Assembly (NCBI GenBank): GCA_963696315.1
Contig: CAVOJU010000028.1
Location: 15,956-79,955, forward strand
DNA length: 64,000 bases
Reading direction: 5' to 3'
DNA from: CAWKEY01 sp963696315
Lineage (GTDB): Bacteria; Pseudomonadota; Gammaproteobacteria; Methylococcales; Methylomonadaceae
Part shown: piece after piece, positions 39,556 through 49,302 of the stretch
How the letters are laid out: every line of letters starts with the position of its first letter
Position numbering within the stretch: position 1 is the first letter of the stretch
Translations under genes and position numbers: made by a program
The notes under the pieces: model-generated
Database searches by the model: none
Told to the model about the DNA's origin: nothing
What the model saw: the letters and a program-made list of their open reading frames with translations, nothing else

Positions 39556-39701
39556 GCCGGTTGACAGATTTTATGTGCTGGGAGTAAGTCATTGATCAAA
39601 ATGTATCCAGCATTTGCTTAGCTCCACTGCTCAGGATAATCATGAAATAAAACAGGACTAATTATTAAGCCATAAGCCCAAGTCCAGTGTTTTACAAGTC
39701 A

Positions 39702-40265
39702 TCATTCTTTGGTCAGGCCACCATGACCAAAATATCGAACCAGAAAATGATAGGCGACGAGAATCAGCCCTGATAGCAAGATGAGCACCTGAATGAAGTG
39801 TTCCATATAGGCCACAAAATACAGGCTCAAGCCAAGAAACACACCCAATAATCGAAACAACCAACCCATGGTGACGCCGACCAGGAATGTTGTGAGGGCG
39901 AATAATAAAAGCAAAATTAAACCGGTTGTTTGATTATCCAGACTGCCAATCCTGCGTAGAAAAAATGTTAAATACACACCAGCCAGTAAACCCAGCCAAT
40001 ACTGGATTTGCTGGATGATAATCGATCGAGCCGACTGCCCCGATTTCCTTGACGCTTGCCATTCGACAAACAGGCAGGCACTGAAAAAAACCGGCACCAT
40101 AGCCGTCCAATACCAATGACTATAACGCTCTGATGCGTCGGTAATGCCCACGCCCACAATTGATAAAAACAGAAGGCCCATCAACACATACCAGTCATAA
40201 CGAATGGCTTTAATCTGTGCCCATGCAGAAGTGGATATCTGCCTTAAATTATTCAGTAGTGACAT
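39702..40265 (-). CDS. polytopic membrane protein, unknown
   Basis: 187 residues starting at ATG 40265, which has GAGGAAACGCC upstream. Five hydrophobic helices alternate with short loops (WYVLMGLLFLSIVGVGIT, WTAMVPVFFSACLFVEW, GLILLLLFALTTFLVGVTMG, LLGVFLGLSLYFVAYMEHF, VLILLSGLILVAYHFLV). No catalytic motif is visible. It is convergent with the heme protein gene. Confidence 0.7.
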   Translation of the reverse strand: MSLLNNLRQISTSAWAQIKAIRYDWYVLMGLLFLSIVGVGITDASERYSHWYWTAMVPVFFSACLFVEWQASRKSGQSARSIIIQQIQYWLGLLAGVYLTFFLRRIGSLDNQTTGLILLLLFALTTFLVGVTMGWLFRLLGVFLGLSLYFVAYMEHFIQVLILLSGLILVAYHFLVRYFGHGGLTKE

Positions 40266-40984
40266 TGGCGTTTCCTCAACACATTCATACCTAAAAAAAA
40301 TTAATCCCGCACTAAACTGGGCTGTCGCCTGCCTCAGCCGCCAGGGCAATTGTCTGAAAAGTTTGACCCGGCAGCAGCGTGCTGGTTTCACAGGCAAAGC
40401 CGATTATACGCAGTGTTAACAGCCCAGATAACCCAGCTTATCAAAACCTTGTTGCATTAGATTTTGTTTAAAAGCGAATCTAACTGTCCGGCATTGTTGG
40501 AAACCGTCAGTGGCAGCGGCGCCCTCGTCGCGATTTGAAGCCATCGGTCGCGACGTAGGCGTCGCTCCCACGATGAAACGCACACGCCACATGCCTGGAT
40601 AGTTGCAAGCGAGCAAGCTTTGCATTGGTTGAAATGAACCAGCTCCATGTGTGTTTTTAACCCAAACTAGCCGTTTTATGACTGCTGGCAACGGCCGTAA
40701 GTATCAAAGCTCAGGCTTGAGTGAGCCATCGGTAGCCATGACAGCAACGTGACTCTTGCTGCTGCCGTGGCTTTGACGGTTATGCCCCTTCCCCTTTGAT
40801 TTAATACCCTTGATTTTAAAGTCTTGGCATACAGCTTGCTGTGTACTGAATCAGAAGACACACGACTCTTTCCAATTGGTCCGGATTCACCAGGCAAACG
40901 CCGGCATGATCCAACCACGGGTCTGACTCTTACGCCTATCGGCTAACCGGCCGGTTTAATTAGCATTAATATGAAGGAAAAACC
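40266..40984. other. gene-free region with REP repeat
   Basis: A REP-like hairpin is at about 40511-40580: GCGCCCTCGTCGCGATTTGA, then a loop, then TCGCGACGTAGGCGTCGC. It is related to the copy at 29338. To its right, 40676-40918 has an open minus frame of 80 codons that I do not recognise; it could be a decayed transposase. The 40930-40984 part should hold the yfdX promoter. Confidence 0.45.
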
Positions 40985-41917
40985 ATGAAAAGACATCCCT
41001 TTCAAAAAACAGCGCTAGCGGTGGCTATTGCATTAACGACAACAATCGGTTCTGCAATGAGTGTTGCAGCGGCAAACAATACCGCGCTTTCGGCTTCTTC
41101 AGCAAAGGATCTATCCAAAGAATCTCTGGCAACACAGCGCAAATTACTCTCAGAAAGACACCAAAAGGTTGAACACGAAGCCTTAGCGGCAATTACCGGC
41201 ACACAACATGCCTTAATGGCATTAAAAAAAGATGATACTAAACAGGCAATGGCTTTACTGCAGGATGTTTCGGGAAAACTCGATATCCTGCTCACAAAGT
41301 ACCCGGGTTTAAACTTAATACCTGCCAATATTGAAGCCAATGTTTACGACTTTGATAATGATGCTAAGCAAGTTGAAAAAATAGTCGATGCGGCTGATGA
41401 TTTGCTTGGAGACCACAGAGTTCAGGATGCCCGTAAAATTTTGAACCAGCTCGTCAGTGAAATACGCATTACCACCATCAACATTCCTTTGGGCACCTAC
41501 CCGCAGGTAATCAAAGATGCAGTCAAACTGATCGACCAAGGTAAAACAAAAGAGGCAGAAGAAGCTCTGTATGATGTGCTCAATTTGCTGGTTGAAACGA
41601 CCGAGATCATGCCATTACCTGTGTTACGCGCTGAAACTTTGCTGACAGCGGCATCGGAGTATGAGCATAAGAGCGATTTAACTAAAGAAGCCAGCAGAAC
41701 TGAAATCCTGATACTGACCGATGCTGCCAAGGACAAACTGAAATTGGCTGAAATCTTGGGCTACGGTAACAAAGACGATTACAAAGTGCTTTACGATTCG
41801 ATCGACGAACTGAAAGACGTCATTCATTCCGAAAAATCGGCGGCTACCTGGGATAAAATCAAAAATGCATTTGCGGCTTTTAAGGACAAGATCACGCACC
41901 CGCAAAAATCCAAATAA
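40985..41917 (+). CDS. YfdX-family stress protein
   Basis: 310 residues with a signal peptide (ALAVAIALTTTIGSAMSVAAA). The YfdX core follows: HALMALKKDDTKQAMALLQD, then NIEANVYDFDNDAKQVEKIV and EIRITTINIPLGTYP, then KLIDQGKTKEAEEALYDVLN. YfdX proteins are soluble, mainly helical and linked to acid or multidrug stress in enterics. The next gene is an HdeD-type membrane protein, also an acid-stress family, which supports a shared role. AAGGAAAAACC precedes the ATG. Confidence 0.85.
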   Translation: MKRHPFQKTALAVAIALTTTIGSAMSVAAANNTALSASSAKDLSKESLATQRKLLSERHQKVEHEALAAITGTQHALMALKKDDTKQAMALLQDVSGKLDILLTKYPGLNLIPANIEANVYDFDNDAKQVEKIVDAADDLLGDHRVQDARKILNQLVSEIRITTINIPLGTYPQVIKDAVKLIDQGKTKEAEEALYDVLNLLVETTEIMPLPVLRAETLLTAASEYEHKSDLTKEASRTEILILTDAAKDKLKLAEILGYGNKDDYKVLYDSIDELKDVIHSEKSAATWDKIKNAFAAFKDKITHPQKSK

Positions 41918-42015
41918 GGGCAGCGTCTCCCTCTTTGATTAGGCTCCGGGCGATGCGCATGATTACCTTAGCATCGACCGGCCGCCAGGGTTTATTCTAT
42001 ATCCCCGATTGCCGT

Positions 42016-42048
42016 GCCGTTTGACCCCTGTCAGGGGATATGAACGGC
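42016..42048 (+). terminator. hairpin between yfdX and hdeD
   Basis: GCCGTTTGACCCCTGTCAGG continues GGATATGAACGGC: nested stems CCCCT/AGGGG and GCCGTT/AACGGC. There is no T-run, so it may be a processing or regulatory hairpin and not a terminator. Confidence 0.4.
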
Positions 42049-42412
42049 GCAGCCAACAACTCTCGCAAATGAGGAAATTATGAATAAATTCATCACGATT
42101 GATTTACAACAAATGCAGCAATCCATGCTCGTCTATCTACAAAGACACTGGAGGGTGTTTTTAGCCGAAGGCATTTTTTTCGTTATTCTCGGCACCCTGG
42201 CGGTGATTGTTCCGCAATTTTTTTCCTTAGGTATCACGCTATTTTTAGGCTGGCTGTTGTTGCTGGCCGGCATCGTTCAGATTATCAGGGCCGTCAGTAT
42301 TTTCAACATGCCTGGATTCAGCCTTTGGTTTTTTAGCGGACTATTGCAAACATTGCTCGGTTATTTTTTTGTGACAGAACCGGCTCAGGGCAGCCAGAGC
42401 TTGACCCTGCTA

Positions 42413-43839
42413 TAGTTTTTCAGATAAATAATTTCCAATCAGCCTAGCGAATAAATCAGCCGATAATAGCGAAGTCCTCACGCATTTTTTGCATAACGCA
42501 GATAATTTTGCTCGCATCTTGCATATACGATTTGAACGTTTTTACGACTGAATCAAGAAGGTCTTCAAAGGTTTTGAAATATTTCAAGTGCGTTGCGTCA
42601 CGTTTAGTGTTTTTCCAAAGCTTCTCAATGGGATTGTAATCAGGAGAATAGGCAGGAAGTGGCGTAATCGTAAGGCGATCTGAGTGGAGCGACTTAAATT
42701 CATTGACTATTTTGCTGTGATGATAAGGCGCACCATCTTCAACTAGAAAAATTTTACCGTCATAATGTGCCAGCAGTTGCTCCAAAAACTCAATATAACT
42801 GAGCCCATTAAATTTTCCCGCTGTCTCAGTATGTTTTAATATCACCTCTTGATAAGTTATCAGTAACCTTTCATCAACAATAGCTTTTAGCGCGTTTAAA
42901 AAATCAAATTCCGTTGCATACTGTTCCCCTTTTAACGTTTTTAGCAGGGCAAGTAGTTCAGTGGGCAAATTCGCCTCTTTCAATAATTTTAGTGATTTTG
43001 GTTGCAGAGAATAAGCAAGTAATTGTCGATATTGAAAGCTGCCCCCGCCAAGATCAATCGAACCAAACATTTTCAGTCCCTTGCGTATCCCTCTGGTTTT
43101 AACCGTTGGCTGTTGCCCTATCGGAGCCCAAGTACGAGCTAATGAACCCCACATCGCAAAGGAGACTTCGTCACCAAACAACACCACTGCTTTTTCTTCT
43201 TTGGCTTTTTTGATTAGCGCGGGTAAGGTTTCTTCCAGCCAGACTTCTCTAGCCGTTTCATACTTTTCCTCATCCTGACGGTCACTGATGAAGTGGGCCT
43301 TTTGGTAGCTTAACCCCAACTTTTTTAATAAGCTGGCCAAATAGTTGAGGTTGTAGCAAACAGAAAATTTGAGCAAAATGAGCTCTGCAATCATGGCACA
43401 GTTCCATATTGCGCTAGAAAATCCGTGTATTTCAGGGCCTTCAGCTATCATGTCATGCAATTGTTTTTGCTGCGCTTTAGTAAGCTTTTCTTTACGTCCA
43501 CGCCCTTGGTAATGTTTGCCCATTATCCAGTCTATTCCTCCGGACATGAATTTTGTTATCCAATTAACGACGGTTTTGAAATTGACATCCAAGAGTTTTG
43601 CAATCTCGACTATTTCCCTCCCTTCGCCGTAACAGATCATGGCTATTGCTAATCTGTACGCTTGAATATTTTTTAATCTTAATGCGGCTGATAGACGTTC
43701 CCGTAATTTTTCTACAAGAGATTTGGAAAAGATGATTACTGCCATTGATATGCTTAGTTAAGGTTTTTAAATGAGCCTATTCTAAAGGCGTTTTGTCGCG
43801 ATTTTATTGGGTTTTGGAAATTTAATTTATGAAAGTCTA
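42413..43839. mobile_element. IS630-family insertion sequence
   Basis: 1427 bp. Ends TAGTTTTTCAGATAAATAAT and, inverted, TAGACTTTCATAAATTAAAT form imperfect ~24-bp terminal repeats. Flanking TA at 42411-42412 and 43840-43841 is the 2-bp target duplication characteristic of IS630/Tc1. It interrupts hdeD in the opposite orientation. Confidence 0.88.
42456..43745 (-). CDS. IS630-family transposase
   Basis: 429 residues. N-terminal helix-turn-helix (GREIVEIAKLLDVNFKTVVN) and Lys/Arg-rich linker, then the DDE nuclease: first Asp in VVLFGDEVSFAMWG, second in IFLVEDGAPYHHS, catalytic Glu/Asp in LPAYSPDYNPIEKLWKNTK. The frame is intact, so the element may be mobile. It is somewhat longer than typical ~345-residue IS630 transposases, owing to an inserted segment between the first two catalytic residues. 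Confidence 0.9.
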   Translation of the reverse strand: MAVIIFSKSLVEKLRERLSAALRLKNIQAYRLAIAMICYGEGREIVEIAKLLDVNFKTVVNWITKFMSGGIDWIMGKHYQGRGRKEKLTKAQQKQLHDMIAEGPEIHGFSSAIWNCAMIAELILLKFSVCYNLNYLASLLKKLGLSYQKAHFISDRQDEEKYETAREVWLEETLPALIKKAKEEKAVVLFGDEVSFAMWGSLARTWAPIGQQPTVKTRGIRKGLKMFGSIDLGGGSFQYRQLLAYSLQPKSLKLLKEANLPTELLALLKTLKGEQYATEFDFLNALKAIVDERLLITYQEVILKHTETAGKFNGLSYIEFLEQLLAHYDGKIFLVEDGAPYHHSKIVNEFKSLHSDRLTITPLPAYSPDYNPIEKLWKNTKRDATHLKYFKTFEDLLDSVVKTFKSYMQDASKIICVMQKMREDFAIIG

Positions 43840-44373
43840 TAGTAACGGCATTTTTTGCCATGGAGGGCATGGTCAAAATTTATATGGCGTTGATGATGCG
43901 CCCGCTCACGCACTGGGGCAGAGTGCTTTTCAGCGGTATTACCGCGTTATTACTGGCCATTGTCGTTTGGGCCGGCTGGCCGGCTACCGGACTCTGGGTT
44001 CTTGGCCTGCTCGTAGGCATTAACATGATCTTGCTGGGCTGGGCGTTGATTAAAATCAGCCTGCACAATCAAACAATTGCATAAACCCAACCGTTATTCG
44101 GGTTAACATCATGTCCACTTAGGCCAACAAAAAGCAGTGAAACCAAGCACTACCTACAAATCTGGCATCAATCGCGGATCGAACCGGTTTATCTGCAACA
44201 GCATTTCATCAAGAAAAACGATAGCCTGCTGTTCATCTTTGAAGGGACGGGATGCCAGCAGAGAAGACGGTTTGATAAAACGCATTACCCGGCACGCAGT
44301 TGACGCCATTAAAGGGGCCAAGTCCTAAACTGGAATACCTGTCCAGACTTCATTCAAGACGACGGAGAGCACA

Positions 44374-46921
44374 ATGAGCACGCCTCAACGAGCTGGCACA
44401 ACCAACAGCGATTCAGCGTTCTGGAGTATAGACCTTGAACGGCATCTCGAACGCCTGCAAACCTCAGCGGCAGGGATTGAGCCAAGCGAGGCAGAGGAAC
44501 GCATAAAACGCTTTCGGCGCCAACCAATTAAACGGTAAGAAAACAAACCGGGCCCTGGCGTTTGTTTTTAGTCGCAGTTTAAAAGCTCCATTATTCTGAT
44601 TTTGTTGTTTGCCACGGGATTATCGTTTTTCCTGCATGACAAAGTCGATGCCATCATTATTCTAACCATCGTCCTAATCAGCGGCATCCTGGGTTTCTGG
44701 CAGGAAAAAGGCGCGGCCGATGCCGTTGAAAAATTACTTGCGCTGGTGCAAATCAAGGTAGCGGTGCTGCGCAGCAACATCCTGTCTCGGAAGTTGCCAC
44801 TGAAGAGCTGGTGCCAGGCGATATGATTGTTTTGAAAGCCGGCGATATTATTCCGGCCGATTGTCTATTAGTGTCAGCCGACCATCTTTTCATCGATGAA
44901 GCCATCCTCACCGGCGAAAGTTTTCCGGCCGAAAAATCACCGGGCCCCGTTGCCGCCGATGCGCCGCTCAGCCAGCGCAGCAATGCCTTATGGATGGGAA
45001 CGCATGTGCAAAGCGGCGAAGCGAAAGCGTTAGTCATCGCTACCGGACAAAGTACCGAATTCGGCAAAATTTCTGCACGAATCAAACTCAAGGCACCTGA
45101 AACCGATTTTGAACGCGGCATCAGGCGCTTTGGCTATATGCTGATGGAAGTCACTTTAATCCTGGTCATCATGATTTTCGCCGTGAATGTCTATCTGCAT
45201 AAACCGGTGATGGATTCTTTTCTGTTTGCGCTGGCGCTGGCCGTAGGCTTGACGCCGCAATTATTGCCCGCAGTAATCAGCATCAATCTGGCGCATGGCG
45301 CCAAACGCATGGCTGCCCAAAAAGTCATTGTCAAACAGCTGGCTTCCATCGAGAACTTCGGCAGCATGAACGTGTTGTGTTCCGATAAAACCGGCACCTT
45401 GACCGAAGGCAAGGTGCACCTGAAGGGCGCCTTGGATTTGAATGGCGAAGCCAGCGACAAAGTATCGCGGTATGCGTATCTGAATGCCTTTTATGAGACC
45501 GGCTTCAATAATCCTATCGATGAAGCGATCCGGAATTTTCGTGCATTCGATGTCAAAGAGTGCCGCAAATTAGCCGAAATTCCGTACGATTTTTATCGCA
45601 AGCGCCTGAGCATGCTCATTTCCGACTCAGGCGCGAACATTCTGATCACCAAAGGCGCGCTAACTAACGTTCTGAGCACCTGCACGCATGTTGAAAATAG
45701 CGACGGCACCCTGACGGCTATCGATGAGGTTCGGGAACGTATTCAACAGAGCTATGAAGCCTTCAGTGCGCAAGGCCTCCGCACCTTGGGCGTTGCTTAT
45801 AAACCCTTCGCTGAAGAAAAAGAACTGGTTAAAGACGATGAACAGGACATGCGGTTTTTGGGCTTTATCACCTTGTTCGATCCGCCTAAAGCCAACTGTG
45901 CTCAAACCATCGAGCAACTTAGGCAGCTGGGCGTCGCCCTTAAAATCATCACCGGTGATAACCGCTTGGTGGCCGAAACCGTCAGTCAGCAATTGGGGCT
46001 GTCTGGCGCCAAAATTTTAACCGGCCCGGAAATCGAACAAATGAGCGGAAACGCCCTGATGAATCAGGTGGCTGAAGTGAATGTATTTGCCGAAGTCGAG
46101 CCCAACCAGAAGGAACGCATCATCATTGCCCTGAAGAAAGCCGGTTTCGTGGTCGGTTATATGGGCGACGGTATTAACGATGTTTCTGCATTGCATGCTG
46201 CCGATGTCGGCATTTCGGTCGATAGCGCGGCCGATGTCGCCAAGGAAACCGCCCAAATCGTCCTGCTGGAAAAAGATCTGGACGTGCTGGTCAAAGGCGT
46301 CAAGGAGGGCCGCATTACCTTTGCCAACACTTTAAAATATGTGTTTATGGCAACGAGCTCCAATTTCGGCAACATGTTCAGTATGGCCGGCGCATCGCTG
46401 TTCCTGCCTTTTCTGCCGTTATTGCCCAAGCAAATTCTATTGACCAATCTGCTGACCGATTTTCCGGAGATGACCATCGCCTCCGATAATGTGGACGCCG
46501 AAATGGTAACCCAACCCCGGCGCTGGGATATTCAATTCATTCGCAAATTCATGTTCACCTTCGGCATCGTCAGTTCCGTTTTCGATTATCTGACCTTCGG
46601 CCTGCTCTGGTGGTTACAGGTGCCTGTCGAGCAATTTCGCACGGGCTGGTTTCTGGAATCGGTGGTGTCGGCGGCTTTGATTGTTTTTGTGGTGCGCAGC
46701 CAAAAATCGGTTTTCAAAAGCCGCCCCGGCAACTATCTGAGTCTCGCCACATTCACTATTGTCGCGTGACTTTGGCCTTGCCTTATCTGCCGTTCGCAGC
46801 GCTCATTGGCTTTCAACCGCTTCCGCCAAATGTATTGGCTTTATTGGGGGTCATTGTCGTGCTTTATATCGTTACAGCTGAATTGGCAAAGCACCTATTT
46901 TATCGTGTCGTAAAAATTTGA
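44374..46921 (+). pseudogene. MgtA-type P-type ATPase with multiple frameshifts
   Basis: Probable Mg2+-importing P3B ATPase (~840 residues when repaired). Start ATG 44374 (MSTPQRAGTTNS). Shifts: +1 near 44513 (RFGANQLNGKK), +2 near 44574 (SQFKSSIILIL), +2 near 44780 (SEVATEELVPGDM) and -1 near 46767 (TIVAVTLALPYLPF). The long central frame has TGES, the phosphorylation site CSDKTGTLTEGK, GDGINDVSALHAADVG and helices with PKQILLTNLLTDFPEMTIA, typical of MgtA. The preceding 44085-44373 gap shows no convincing gene. Whether the lesions are real or reading errors is unclear. Confidence 0.85.
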
Positions 46922-46946
46922 CATTGCTTCTGTTAGAAAATTTTAA

Positions 46947-47828
46947 ATGAAGCGATTGTTCCGTATCAGTTGGGTGATCTTGTTGGTAATAGTTGTGTCA
47001 CTTTTGGTCTGGCTTAGACCAATACCGATTAATGTCCTGAACTATCTGATTTGGAAATACGCAACAACTACACATACCGAAACCGGCAATATTGATTACC
47101 TCGGTGCGCATATCCATTATGTCTCCTAAGGTCAGGGTGATCCCATACTGTTATTGCATGGCGGACTGAGTAACAAACTCAGCTGGTTTTCCCAGATTCC
47201 ATGGCTGGTTACGGCCGGGCGGCGAGTCGTACTGATCGATACCCGCGGTCATGGCGATTCGACGCCTGGCAATACCAGACTTAGCTATCAAGTTTTTGTT
47301 GAAGATACCCAGCAGGTGCTGGATAAGCTTGGCATCAGGCGTACCGATATTGTCGGCTGGAGCGATGGCGGCATTATTGCATTATTACTGGGGCGGGAAG
47401 CGCCGCAGCGAGTAGGACGAATCGTTGCTATCAGCGCCAATTTTCATCCTTCCGGATTAATTCCCGAAGCCGATCGAATACAAAACGTGCCGCATCGATT
47501 TTCTCGAAATAAAATCGCCGGCTGGCTGCGCAGCTGGTGGTCGGGAGCGGACGAACAGCATGCCGCTCTGGAAACGGAAATCAAGGCATTGTGGCAGACA
47601 GCCCCCCAATTTGATCATTCCGATTTACAAGCCATTACAGCGCCAACGCTGGTAATTGCGGGTGAAAACGACATTATTGAGCTGTCACACTCTGGTGAAT
47701 TGGCAAAGATGCTGACGAACGCCAAGATCGAAATTGTATTGGGAGCAGGTCACGCCGCCCCGGTTACTCATGCCGGGCAGATCAACCCATTAATCGCATC
47801 GTTTTTTGGGATCGAATTGCCGAAGTAA
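46947..47828 (+). pseudogene. alpha/beta hydrolase with in-frame stop
   Basis: A signal-anchor segment (FRISWVILLVIVVSLLVWLRP) leads to IDYLGAHIHYVS, then TAA at 47127-47129, and the same frame continues GQGDPILLLHGGLSNKLSW. The rest is a complete hydrolase: LIDTRGHGDS, nucleophile elbow VGWSDGG, acid near GENDI and His in GAGHAAP. A CAA or GAA codon at the stop would restore one ~293-residue protein. Without readthrough only a 60-residue membrane peptide is made. It precedes acvB and mprF. Confidence 0.8.
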
Positions 47829-47860
47829 TATGTCCCATTTTTTTTAAAGTAGAGCCTCTA

Positions 47861-49264
47861 ATGAAAATCAAAAAACTTCTGCTTGTTTGCCTCTTGTTAA
47901 GCTTAACAGCGTTTGGCATCTGGATGGTAAGGCATATCAATCCGCCAATTCTGCAAAAAATTATTAATACTGAAAACCTGGAAGATATCACTATTGCCGA
48001 ACCGCTGTGGGGTTCTCAGGGTCTCGCGGTGGTTTTTGTCGATACCAAGAAATTTCCAGCCGGGGATCTGGGTCAGCGCTTGGCGGCAACTGGTCTTACC
48101 GTAGCCATTGTCGATAGTTGGCAGGTTTTTAATGAATTTAATTTTGATACGGCGCGATGTCTGGATCACAAATTTGTCCAGAAATTAATAAAAGCGCTGA
48201 CAAAAAAACTGCCGATAGTATCGTTTGCCGCGCCCGTTCCCGACTGGCTTGCGGCATACACACCATCCCTGGCGATGAAACACCTGATTGTTGCCGGTAT
48301 TGCTGAAGGCGCGCTAATTCCATTTATCAATGCCCAGTCCACCTCGGGAAAAACAGCCACTAATCTTTCTATCGGTTTTTCAGTCGATTTACCTACCGAT
48401 TTGTCTCTGTGTCCCCCATTATCCGTCCAAAGCCAGAATCAAAAACATAGCCTGGTTTCGTCCTCTGGCCTGGAAAGCAACTGGCGTTCGGTCTGGACAG
48501 ATCAGCCTGCTGACGAGACGGCTATCTTTATTAAGGCATTGGGAATGGTCGACACCCGGATTGCCGCTTACGATACACCACTCGATGCGCTCCTGATTGA
48601 AGAGCTCAAGACCAGCCTTGGCCAAACTAGCCAGTCTTCGGCGCCTATGCCGGTAGTGGAAGTACCTGCAGCCAATGCCGGCGCTAATGTTACGCTTTTT
48701 TATTCTGGCGATGGCGGCTGGCGCGACCTGGACAGGACCGTAGCAGGAGAAATGTCCGCCCAAAATTATCCGGTGGTCGGTATCGACGTATTGCGTTATT
48801 TCTGGGAACACAAAACACCGGAGCAAGCGGCAGCCGATCTGGCGGCCACCATGGTGTATTACCGGAAGAACTGGGGGGTAAAGTCTTTTGTACTGGCCGG
48901 TTATTCATTCGGCGCCAACATCTTGCCGTCCATATACAATCGCCTGCCCTCACAAGACCAAGATAGTGTTGCGCTATTGGTGTTGATAGCATTGGGGAAT
49001 ACCGCCGATTTTGAAATCCATGTCTCGGGCTGGCTCGGACAGAGTGCGGGCGAACAGCCCTTGGCTCCGGAACTGGCGCAGATGCCGAAAGACAAAATTC
49101 TATGTATCTATGGAAAAGACGAAAAGGCCGAAACAGCCTGTACCGGTTTGCTGAATAGCGAGGCTAAAATTCTGGAATTGCCGGGGGGACACCATTTCGA
49201 TCAGGATTATCCAAAATTAACCCGGCAAATTCTGGATACATATCGGCAGCACGGCATTAACTAA
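47861..49264 (+). CDS. AcvB/VirJ-like lysyl-phosphatidylglycerol hydrolase
   Basis: 467 residues, with a signal peptide (LLLVCLLLSLTAFGIW). Two alpha/beta-hydrolase-like halves are seen; the C-terminal VirJ domain contains LFYSGDGGWRDLD, GIDVLRYFW, the nucleophile motif AGYSFGAN and the late His in LPGGHHFDQD. In Agrobacterium AcvB removes lysyl-phosphatidylglycerol and sits beside the lpiA/mprF synthase, as here. Residues ~125-139 (VPDWLAAYTPSLAM) come from a copy of the dispersed short repeat and look like an insertion before the first nucleophile-like motif AGIAEGA. Confidence 0.82.
   Translation: MKIKKLLLVCLLLSLTAFGIWMVRHINPPILQKIINTENLEDITIAEPLWGSQGLAVVFVDTKKFPAGDLGQRLAATGLTVAIVDSWQVFNEFNFDTARCLDHKFVQKLIKALTKKLPIVSFAAPVPDWLAAYTPSLAMKHLIVAGIAEGALIPFINAQSTSGKTATNLSIGFSVDLPTDLSLCPPLSVQSQNQKHSLVSSSGLESNWRSVWTDQPADETAIFIKALGMVDTRIAAYDTPLDALLIEELKTSLGQTSQSSAPMPVVEVPAANAGANVTLFYSGDGGWRDLDRTVAGEMSAQNYPVVGIDVLRYFWEHKTPEQAAADLAATMVYYRKNWGVKSFVLAGYSFGANILPSIYNRLPSQDQDSVALLVLIALGNTADFEIHVSGWLGQSAGEQPLAPELAQMPKDKILCIYGKDEKAETACTGLLNSEAKILELPGGHHFDQDYPKLTRQILDTYRQHGIN
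48233..48277 (+). repeat. single copy of the short repeat found in shc
   Basis: GTTCCCGACTGGCTTGCGGC then ATACACACCATCCCTGGCGA matches the units at 11082-11226; the stretch GGCATACACACCATCCCTGG is identical. It lies in frame inside the AcvB-like gene and adds about 15 residues without breaking it. Confidence 0.85.
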
Positions 49265-49302
49265 CCTACGTCCTTTTCCATCAAACTTTGCATCTCTAGC
49301 CG

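Larger units (their letters stand above)
42080..44084 (+). pseudogene. hdeD: HdeD-family acid-resistance membrane protein, split by IS630
   Basis: Left part 42080-42412 encodes four helices (VFLAEGIFFVILGTLAVIVP; ITLFLGWLLLLAGIVQIIRAV; FSLWFFSGLLQTLLGYFFV) ending SLTLL. Right part 43842-44084 resumes FFAMEGMVKIYMALMMRPL and ends with ATGLWVLGLLVGINMILLGW. Removing 42413-43839 and one TA joins CTGCTA to GTAACGGCA (LLVTAFF) in frame, giving a normal ~190-residue HdeD. Inactivation is therefore recent and due only to the insertion. Confidence 0.88.

Noticed and set aside
40676..40918. 80-codon minus frame before yfdX
   Set aside because: No family resemblance; it may be a transposase relic but the evidence is too thin to name.
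44137..44328. 63-codon frame between hdeD and mgtA
   Set aside because: A competing frame over the same bases is equally open; neither is recognised.
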